DNA from: an uncultured Clostridia bacterium
GTDB taxonomy: Bacteria > Bacillota > Clostridia > Oscillospirales > Acutalibacteraceae
Direction: 5' to 3'
NCBI GenBank assembly: GCA_944381295.1
Contig: CALWKP010000163.1
Coordinates: 1-5,100 of the forward strand
Length of the DNA stretch: 5,100 bases
Shown here piece after piece: positions 1-5,100 of the stretch; the stretch's first letter is position 1, and every line of letters starts with the position of its first letter. The notes under the pieces are model-generated. The model had not been told where the DNA came from, ran no database searches, and saw only the letters and a list, made by a program, of their open reading frames with translations. The translations under genes and the position numbers were made by a program.

Positions 1-801
1 GAGAATTTTTCTTCCCAAGAGTCGGCAGGCAACTGTTTCACAATGGAATCGATCTATGCGTTCATCCAGAATGTCCCATGGGAAAGATTGCGCTTTTTAG
101 AACAGGGGATCACCTTGAATATGGCCATGGCGGAAGAAGGCTTCAGCGGTCGTTATGGCCTAGCGGTAGGTGCAGGATTATGGAAAGATATCGCCGGAGA
201 AGAGGACCAGCAGGTGTACTGGAAAAAGGCGGTCTCGTATGCAGCTGCGGCATGTGATGCGCGGATGGATGGCTGTCCATTGCCTGTTATGAGTCTGGCA
301 GGGAGTGGGAATATGGGGTTGACGGCTGGATTATCGGTCGACGTTATGGCGCGAGAGAGAAGGGACGATGAAGAAACAAGGCTGCGTGCGGTAGCCCTTA
401 GTGAATTGGTGTCGATTCATATCAAGCGGCAATTAGGAAAGTTATCAGCATTATGCGGATGTGCGGTCGCATCCTCCGTTGGGGCAAGCTGTGCGTTAGT
501 ATATTTATGGGGAGGAACGTTTTTAGAGATAAAAAATGCGATCCGGCTGATGATAGCGGATATTTCAGGACTCATTTGTGATGGAGCGAAGCCGGGATGT
601 GCATTGAAAATAGCGACATCCTTGCAGGCGGCTTATCAATGTGCTGTCCTGGCCATACAGCAGCGTTCGCCAACTGTCAGAGACGGTATTGTTGCAGAAA
701 ATGTAGAAGACAGTATTGCGCATTTAGCACAGCTTGGAAATTTGGGGATGCAGACAGCCGATCAAGTATTGCTGCAAATTCTGTTATCTCCGTCAAAATA
801 A
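1..801 (+). CDS. CyuA/UPF0597-family L-cysteine desulfidase / L-serine dehydratase alpha-like protein (5' truncated by window)
   Basis: The reading frame is open from base 1 to the TAA at 799-801, giving 266 residues. The ATG at 43 is internal, because family-like sequence continues in frame before it. Family members are usually about 420-440 residues, so roughly the first 160 lie upstream. Members are iron-sulfur enzymes that break L-cysteine (or L-serine) down to pyruvate, releasing sulfide (or ammonia) in the cytoplasm. Counting codons from base 1, visible landmarks are GSGNMG at 101-106 (usually GSGNQG), LSALCGCAVAS around 148-157, and ICDGAKPGCALK around 192-203. The last holds the Cys193-x6-Cys200 pair, which with a Cys of the CGC motif (152/154) matches the cluster-binding cysteines known in the family. 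The catalytic N-terminal cysteine region is not in the window. Substrate choice between cysteine and serine cannot be read from sequence. Family assignment is firm; the exact reaction is inferred. Confidence 0.9.
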   Translation, partial: ENFSSQESAGNCFTMESIYAFIQNVPWERLRFLEQGITLNMAMAEEGFSGRYGLAVGAGLWKDIAGEEDQQVYWKKAVSYAAAACDARMDGCPLPVMSLAGSGNMGLTAGLSVDVMARERRDDEETRLRAVALSELVSIHIKRQLGKLSALCGCAVASSVGASCALVYLWGGTFLEIKNAIRLMIADISGLICDGAKPGCALKIATSLQAAYQCAVLAIQQRSPTVRDGIVAENVEDSIAHLAQLGNLGMQTADQVLLQILLSPSK

Positions 802-806
802 GACCG

Positions 807-878
807 CTTTCCGGCAGAAAATTTTTATTTTCTGCCGGATTGTGGTATCCTAAAAGAAGATCTTACAAAGCCGGAAAG
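807..878 (+). promoter_or_regulatory. Possible alternative RNA pairing that overlaps the regulator's ribosome binding site
   Basis: Bases 807-815 (CTTTCCGGC) are the exact reverse complement of 870-878 (GCCGGAAAG). The downstream arm covers the first bases of the AAAGGAGG ribosome binding site of the response regulator gene. The upstream arm is shared with the 810-839 hairpin, so the two structures cannot form together. This is the geometry of a simple translational switch, but the 13-bp local hairpin should be much more stable and nine paired bases across about 70 could be chance. The complementarity is seen; the regulation is speculative. Confidence 0.2.
810..839 (+). terminator. Perfect 13-bp inverted repeat after the desulfidase-like gene; terminator-like hairpin without a U-tract
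   Basis: Bases 810-822 and 827-839 are exact reverse complements around a TTTT loop, starting 9 bases after the TAA of the upstream gene. The position and GC-rich foot (CCGGCAG/CTGCCGG) suit a transcription terminator. However, the bases after it (ATTGTGGTATCC) are not a run of T, and the opposite strand has no good T run either. It could therefore be a weak intrinsic terminator, a stabiliser of the upstream mRNA 3' end, or part of an attenuator ahead of the response regulator gene. The inverted repeat is seen directly; its function is inferred. Confidence 0.5.
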
Positions 879-883
879 GAGGT
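875..883 (+). promoter_or_regulatory. Strong ribosome binding site for the response regulator; start choice TTG 890 or ATG 893
   Basis: AAAGGAGGT is a near-perfect Shine-Dalgarno sequence. From the end of AGGAGG (882) it is 7 bases to a TTG at 890 and 10 bases to an ATG at 893, in the same frame. I prefer ATG 893, because receiver domains usually begin Met-x-x-Val just before the first beta strand (here MLQVAIVDDD). The TTG would add one residue only. Confidence 0.75.
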
Positions 884-892
884 AGCTGTTTG

Positions 893-2431
893 ATGTTGCA
901 GGTAGCAATCGTAGATGATGACGACGCCATTCGGGGAGAACTGGATCAGATGCTGGCACAACTTTGCGGAAAATGCAGTGTGATGCTCGAAGCAGAAGAC
1001 GGTGATGAGGTGATAGGTTCTCCCTTGCTGCCCAATCTGGACTTGATCTTGACAGATATCAATATGCGCCGTGTGGATGGGATTCAATTGATCCGTTTTG
1101 TTAAAGAACGTTATCCTTCTATCGAGATTGTTGTCTTGAGCAATTATGATGATTTTTCCTTGGTGCGTGATGCGATGAAATATGGTGCGAGTGATTATCT
1201 CTTGAAATATCAGCTCTCCCAGGATGCTCTTGACACAATGCTGGAAGTATGCCGGCAAAAAAAGCGTCAGAATGGGACCCCTATCCAGGATAAGCAGATG
1301 CAGACAATGATTACCAGTCATTTGCTGCGTGATTTTGTGAACCGCAGGCTGGCATTTCCGGAACTTTTACAGCAGCTGAAGCTGACAGAACTGCCGCTGG
1401 AAACAATGAATGCGGCACTTTTTCTGATTTATACCCAGGAAACTCCGGATGCATTTTTTCGCTTTGCTCCTGGATTGCGGGAATATTTGCGGTATCAAGC
1501 TTACTGCTATTTTTGGGAATATCGTCCTGGATGTCTGGCGATTGTGACGTTTCGTCATCAGACGAGTGCGCAGCTTGCTGCTTCGGAAAACTATTTGTTT
1601 GCAATGGAGCTCTATCAGCAATTCCTTCCGAAATACCGGGACTTGGTTGTGATTTGCCGGAGTGAAACGTTAGTTTGTCCCTGTGATCTGCCCAGAGAAA
1701 TGGACGCTTTGCTGGAATGTGGCTGCAATATCTTCTATTTGGGGACAGGGATGCTTTTGGACAGGAGCTATCTCCGGGAGTTTCGAACGATTGATCCGGA
1801 TATCGTGAAAAAATTCCATCAGGACATTTTGAATACAGTACAGCGTCAGGATTTTGATGGATTCCTTGTGATGGGACGTCAGTTTTTGGATTATCTGCGC
1901 AGGGATAAATGTTATCCAGAGCAGGCAAAAGAGTTTTTGATAAGTGTTTTCCGGGAGCTTTATTTTTTGGAACCTACACCGCAGGAAGATGAATTTTTTC
2001 AAAAGGCAAAAAAGAAATTGCGGGAACATTTGTGTACGTTAGAGGAGGCATCCCTGCTGTTTGATGCATTTGCCCAGATGATGGAAGAGCAAAAAGTGCA
2101 TCAGGAGCATAAGGCGATCCAGCAGGCGATCTTTTTGATTGAACAGGACTATGGGAAAGATCTAACGTTGGATCAGGCTGCCCAGGCATGTGGATATAAT
2201 AAAAACTATTTTTGTAAATTGTTTAAAGAAACCTATGGATACAGTTTTGGGGAGTATCTCACCCGTTACCGCATGGAAAAAGCACAACAGCTCCTCAAAA
2301 ACAAATTTCTTCCGGTGAATCAGGTCGCGCATCAGGTCGGGATGGAGTATCATCATTTTTGCAGAATTTTTAAAAGGTTTTATCAGTCTACACCGAGCAC
2401 ATGTAAACAGAAACAGGAGCCAAAACGATGA
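893..2431 (+). CDS. YesN-type response regulator, receiver domain plus AraC-family DNA-binding domain
   Basis: This 512-residue cytoplasmic transcription regulator is the usual size for the YesN group. The receiver domain (about 1-120) has the acidic pocket Asp8-Asp9-Asp10, phospho-acceptor Asp55 in LTDINM, the switch Ser83 in LSNYDD, and Lys105 in YLLKY. The stretch LSNYDDFSLVRDAMKYGASD is typical of AraC-type response regulators. A long middle region of about 285 residues has no motif I can name. Residues about 408-505 form the AraC/XylS DNA-binding domain, with two helix-turn-helix units near 425-447 (LTLDQAAQACGYNKNYFCKL) and 475-497 (VNQVAHQVGMEYHHFCRIF). The TGA overlaps the kinase ATG (ATGA, 2428-2431), so the two are translationally coupled and the kinase is the obvious partner. 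One oddity is Arg59 where receivers normally have Pro (DINMRRVDG versus DIxMPxMDG). Target genes cannot be told from the window; in this family they are often sugar transport or glycan-use genes. The start is discussed at the ribosome binding site. Confidence 0.93.
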   Translation: MLQVAIVDDDDAIRGELDQMLAQLCGKCSVMLEAEDGDEVIGSPLLPNLDLILTDINMRRVDGIQLIRFVKERYPSIEIVVLSNYDDFSLVRDAMKYGASDYLLKYQLSQDALDTMLEVCRQKKRQNGTPIQDKQMQTMITSHLLRDFVNRRLAFPELLQQLKLTELPLETMNAALFLIYTQETPDAFFRFAPGLREYLRYQAYCYFWEYRPGCLAIVTFRHQTSAQLAASENYLFAMELYQQFLPKYRDLVVICRSETLVCPCDLPREMDALLECGCNIFYLGTGMLLDRSYLREFRTIDPDIVKKFHQDILNTVQRQDFDGFLVMGRQFLDYLRRDKCYPEQAKEFLISVFRELYFLEPTPQEDEFFQKAKKKLREHLCTLEEASLLFDAFAQMMEEQKVHQEHKAIQQAIFLIEQDYGKDLTLDQAAQACGYNKNYFCKLFKETYGYSFGEYLTRYRMEKAQQLLKNKFLPVNQVAHQVGMEYHHFCRIFKRFYQSTPSTCKQKQEPKR

Positions 2432-4200
2432 GGTGGATTACAAAATTTGGACTGAAAGGGAAGCTGTTTTTGATGCTGGTCGCTCTGGTGATCCTTCCCA
2501 TGGTGCTCCTCAGTACGCTGGCATATTCTTTATCCGCGTCCTCTGTGGAAAAAAATATGGCCTATACGCTTACGTCGTCGGCGAAAGGAAAGATGACAGA
2601 AATCGATTATTTTTACGGGAATATCACCGATATCCTTACAACTACCGCGGGCTCGGTAGATATGCTGGATTTTTTCACCTATCAGGAAAGCGGCAGCACG
2701 AGTGATTTGTATACCCAGAGTGTATCCGGGCTATCTTCTAAATTTGATTATGTCCTTTTGTTGTATAATAATTATTTGGATTCTATTGCGGTCGTGCCTT
2801 ATGACAGATCCTATTATCAAATGGTAAAGCGTTCTCCCAGTTCCAAATATTATGATCCCAACTTGTTTTCCCGTTCTGGGAACGAAATTGCACCCCCAAA
2901 AGTGAACGAACTGGGCATTGAGTGGCGGTTTTCCCGGGATTCTTCAGGTGATTACCTGGTTGGATCAGCCCATACCAGTATTTTTAGCGCCAGAAAAGAT
3001 GCTTTTTTGGGCACATTGAGCTGTATCATCAATATGGATTATATCAACAATGCGGTAACTGCGCTGGCGACAGACGAGACGGTTGTCATCCTGACGGAAG
3101 CGGATGGTGCAGCGATCAGCAGCAGTACCTCGCAAGAGGAAACGGAAAAGTTTCTTTCCGGGATCCAGGGACTCTCCAGTTTGCCAGAAGGAACAACTGT
3201 TTATGTAGCGAATACCAGGTATTTATGGGTTGATGTCCCTTCGTCAGCTACCGGATGGCGTATGCATCTTTTTGCCCCATATGATATTTTTATGGGAGCT
3301 TTGCATACATTTCCATTTGTTATCTTTGTAGTAAGTATTCTTTATCTGGTTTATTCTTTGCTGCTTGCCAGATATATTTTCCGGGCGATTTATAAGCCGA
3401 TCAAACGCCTTGCAAACGATATGAGCAATCTGACGTATGAGTCGATTGCCACACAGAACGAGCCCCGTGCAACGGATGAGCTGAAAGAACTGGAAATTGG
3501 ATTCAATAAAATGAAAAGGGATATCACAGGGCTTATTGAGAATGTCCGGATAGAGCAGGAACAGAAAAAGGAAATGGAAATCCGTGCGCTTCAGGCGCAG
3601 ATCATGCCTCATTTTCTTTATAATACGCTGAACAGTATCAAGTCGCTGATCAATATGGGGTGTACCAAAGACGCCTCTGAAATGATCGTAGCGTTTATTA
3701 ACCTATTACGCATCAGTGTTAACAAGGCGGAAGAATGTATTTGTCTTTATGAGGAAATATCCTATCTTCAGCACTATATCCTGATTATGAACCATCGATA
3801 TAATCAAGGCATACAGCTCCATATTGACATCGATGAAACGTTGCTGCGCTGTAAAATTCCTAAATTTATCCTTCAGCCGATCGTAGAAAACAGTATTATC
3901 CATGGATATGAACATTGGGAACAGGGGGAGCATGCCGCTATCGAGATTTCTGTTTATCCGCAGGGAAAGGATATTTTGATTACGATTGTCGATAACGGCA
4001 GGGGCATCACCCTAGAGGAGCTTGGCCGGTTAAACGAGGATAACAAGTCAAAAGAGCACCCCCATCATTTTTCCCATATTGGACTCGGAAATATTGCAGA
4101 CCGCCTGCGATTATTGTATGGACAAGAATACAAAATCCATGTAGAATCACAAATAGGAAAAGGGACAAAAGTAACCGTTGTAATACCTAAAATGGTTTAA
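2428..4200 (+). CDS. YesM-type membrane sensor histidine kinase
   Basis: This is a 590-residue inner-membrane sensor kinase that should phosphorylate the regulator encoded just upstream. The N-terminus is a short basic stretch followed by membrane segment 1 (about 13-33). About 255 residues of extracellular sensor follow, probably a double-Cache-like fold by comparison with the family. Membrane segment 2 (about 294-314) leads into a HAMP linker (about 315-368, with IYKPIKRLANDM) and a short charged helix. The His_kinase dimerisation motif is QIMPHFLYNTLNSI, with phospho-acceptor His395. The ATP-binding domain shows the N box ILQPIVENSIIHG (Asn488, His492), the G1 box VDNGRG (Asp522, Gly524, Gly526) and the G2 box GLG (552-554), and ends with GKGTKVTVVIP. 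All catalytic elements are present. The start at ATG 2428 is supported by CAGGAG at 2414-2419, 8 bases upstream, and by the ATGA overlap. His395 is preceded by Met-Pro where Asn-Pro is usual. The ligand is unknown. Confidence 0.94.
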   Translation: MRWITKFGLKGKLFLMLVALVILPMVLLSTLAYSLSASSVEKNMAYTLTSSAKGKMTEIDYFYGNITDILTTTAGSVDMLDFFTYQESGSTSDLYTQSVSGLSSKFDYVLLLYNNYLDSIAVVPYDRSYYQMVKRSPSSKYYDPNLFSRSGNEIAPPKVNELGIEWRFSRDSSGDYLVGSAHTSIFSARKDAFLGTLSCIINMDYINNAVTALATDETVVILTEADGAAISSSTSQEETEKFLSGIQGLSSLPEGTTVYVANTRYLWVDVPSSATGWRMHLFAPYDIFMGALHTFPFVIFVVSILYLVYSLLLARYIFRAIYKPIKRLANDMSNLTYESIATQNEPRATDELKELEIGFNKMKRDITGLIENVRIEQEQKKEMEIRALQAQIMPHFLYNTLNSIKSLINMGCTKDASEMIVAFINLLRISVNKAEECICLYEEISYLQHYILIMNHRYNQGIQLHIDIDETLLRCKIPKFILQPIVENSIIHGYEHWEQGEHAAIEISVYPQGKDILITIVDNGRGITLEELGRLNEDNKSKEHPHHFSHIGLGNIADRLRLLYGQEYKIHVESQIGKGTKVTVVIPKMV

Positions 4201-4213
4201 GTGGGATTTTTAT

Positions 4214-4223
4214 AGGAGAAAGG
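4214..4223 (+). promoter_or_regulatory. Ribosome binding site of the aldo/keto reductase; start choice ATG 4224 or ATG 4233
   Basis: The stretch AGGAGAAAGG contains AGGAG (4214-4218), 5 bases before ATG 4224, and an AGGA (4221-4224), 8 bases before ATG 4233. Both ATGs are in frame and differ by three residues. The better ribosome binding site favours 4224. The usual family start (Met-x-Tyr-Arg-x-Leu-Gly) favours 4233. The 23-base gap after the kinase holds no hairpin, which fits read-through from the two-component genes. Confidence 0.6.
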
Positions 4224-5100
4224 ATGATAGAAATGAACTATCGGAAATTGGGGAAGTGGGGCCTGAAAGTCAGCGAAGTTTCCCTGGGAAGCTGGATGAC
4301 CCGCTTAAAGTCAGCGGAACAGATAACCCTGGCGGGCGATATCGTGCGTGCCGCCTATGAAAATGGAATCAATTTCTTTGATTGCGCCGATGCGTACAGC
4401 GCAGGAGAAGCAGAACGCTTCTTAGGAAAGTGCCTGGAAGAATACCGGCGCAGTTCTCTGGTGATTTCAAGCAAAGTGTATTTCCCCGTGGGAAAAGGTC
4501 CAAACGACAGAGGACTTTCCCGAAAACATATTTTTGAACAGGTCGATGTGTCGCTGAAAAACCTGCGTACAGATTATCTGGATTTGTATTTCTGCCATCG
4601 TTATGACGAAGAAACGCCGCTGGAAGAGACCCTGCGTGCGATGAGCGATCTGGTAACCCAAGGAAAGGTCCTTTACTATGGGGTAAGCGAATGGACCGCT
4701 CCCCAATTGTTGGAGGCTCTCAGGATCATAGAAAAAATGGACCTTCATCCGCTCAGTGTGATCCAGCCGCAGTATAATATGTTTGACCGGTATATTGAAC
4801 AGCAGGAAATTACAGAGATCTGCAAAGCACATGGGATCGGGATCGTTGCATTCTCTCCGCTGTCCCAAGGACTTTTGACCGGGAAATACCGGAAAGGTCA
4901 GCAAATCCCGGAAGGCTCCCGGGCTACTCATCAAAGCGACAAACAGATCAATCAACTGCTCACCGAAGAAAACCTGGAGATCGTGGAAAAACTGTTGCCT
5001 GTTGCAGAAAGACTTGGATGTCGGCTTCCTGAGCTGGCTTTGGCTTGGGCGCTGCGGAACCCTGTTGTGAGCAGCGTGATTTGTGGAGCTTCTACGGTAC
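4224..5100 (+). CDS. Aldo/keto reductase, Kv-beta/YghZ-like group (3' truncated by window)
   Basis: The frame is open from ATG 4224 to the window end without a stop: 292 complete codons of an expected 320-330, so only the last few dozen residues are missing. The product should be a cytoplasmic NADPH-dependent reductase of aldehydes or ketones with a TIM-barrel fold. The catalytic tetrad is complete: Asp53 and Tyr58 in NFFDCADAYSAGEAE, Lys84 in ISSKVYF, and His125 in LYFCHRYDEETPLEET. Further family marks are RGLSRKHI (96-103), GKVLYYGVSEW, QPQYNMFDR and AFSPLSQGLLTGKY. The RGLSRKHI and YGVSEW features point to the Kv-channel beta-subunit/YghZ-like branch. Catalytic residues rule out a purely structural role. 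The substrate is unknown; YghZ relatives reduce methylglyoxal and L-glyceraldehyde 3-phosphate, but that cannot be transferred with certainty. It starts 23 bases after the kinase and is probably in the same operon. An alternative start is ATG 4233. Confidence 0.92.
   Translation, partial: MIEMNYRKLGKWGLKVSEVSLGSWMTRLKSAEQITLAGDIVRAAYENGINFFDCADAYSAGEAERFLGKCLEEYRRSSLVISSKVYFPVGKGPNDRGLSRKHIFEQVDVSLKNLRTDYLDLYFCHRYDEETPLEETLRAMSDLVTQGKVLYYGVSEWTAPQLLEALRIIEKMDLHPLSVIQPQYNMFDRYIEQQEITEICKAHGIGIVAFSPLSQGLLTGKYRKGQQIPEGSRATHQSDKQINQLLTEENLEIVEKLLPVAERLGCRLPELALAWALRNPVVSSVICGASTV

Noticed and set aside
43..45. ATG 43 as the true start of the first gene
   Set aside because: The frame is open back to base 1, no ribosome binding site precedes this ATG, and starting here would remove the N-terminal part of a family about 430 residues long. 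The gene is cut by the window edge.
769..799. Possible promoter (TTGCTG with a CAAAAT-like -10) ahead of the response regulator
   Set aside because: The spacing is about 19 bases and the -10 match is poor. No other -35/-10 pair in 760-875 is convincing, so I do not claim a promoter.
857..864. AAGATCTT palindrome upstream of the response regulator
   Set aside because: An 8-base palindrome is expected by chance, and there is no second copy nearby to suggest an operator.
597..893. A 98-codon plus-strand frame overlapping the end of the desulfidase-like gene and the gap
   Set aside because: It is out of frame with a conserved domain, has no ribosome binding site or motif, and covers the inverted repeat.
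863..1321. A 152-codon open frame on the minus strand over the receiver domain
   Set aside because: It is antisense to the receiver coding sequence and the translation resembles no protein family I know; it is best explained as a shadow.
1311..1928. A 205-codon open frame on the minus strand inside the response regulator gene
   Set aside because: It lies entirely antisense to a well-supported gene, its translation is low-complexity and Ser/Pro/Gln-rich with no recognisable motif, and it lacks a clear ribosome binding site. It is a shadow frame.
4467..4955. A 162-codon open frame on the minus strand within the aldo/keto reductase
   Set aside because: The plus-strand frame carries the complete catalytic tetrad and family motifs, so the antisense frame is a shadow.

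Overview
The window looks like chromosome of an anaerobic Firmicute of the Clostridia type (Lachnospiraceae or a relative; this is an inference). The basis is moderate GC content, strong AGGAGG-type ribosome binding sites, a YesM/YesN-type two-component pair joined by an ATGA overlap, and a CyuA/UPF0597-family desulfidase-like enzyme. Every supported gene is on the + strand and coding density is high. I saw no tRNA, rRNA, CRISPR array, insertion sequence or phage gene.

Layout: (1) positions 1-801 hold the C-terminal two thirds of a CyuA/UPF0597 (L-cysteine desulfidase / serine dehydratase alpha-like) iron-sulfur enzyme whose start lies upstream. (2) The gap at 802-892 carries a perfect 13-bp inverted repeat with a TTTT loop, an alternative 9-bp pairing that reaches into the next ribosome binding site, and that strong ribosome binding site. 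(3) Positions 893-2431 encode a response regulator with an N-terminal receiver domain and a C-terminal AraC-type DNA-binding domain. (4) Positions 2428-4200 encode the partner membrane sensor histidine kinase (two membrane segments, large extracellular sensor, HAMP, His_kinase, HATPase_c). (5) From 4224 to the window edge runs an aldo/keto reductase of the Kv-beta/YghZ-like group, with its last few dozen residues cut off.

How they may work together: the kinase probably senses an extracellular ligand, often a carbohydrate in this family, and phosphorylates Asp55 of the regulator, which then binds DNA through its AraC domain. The reductase starts 23 bases after the kinase with no visible terminator, so it is probably co-transcribed and may be a metabolic partner or target. 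The desulfidase-like gene is separated from them by the hairpin and may be a different transcription unit. I did not find a convincing novel system. The observations most worth checking are the hairpin and overlapping alternative pairing ahead of the regulator, the pairing of the two-component genes with a reductase instead of a sugar ABC transporter inside this window, and a few substitutions at usually conserved positions.
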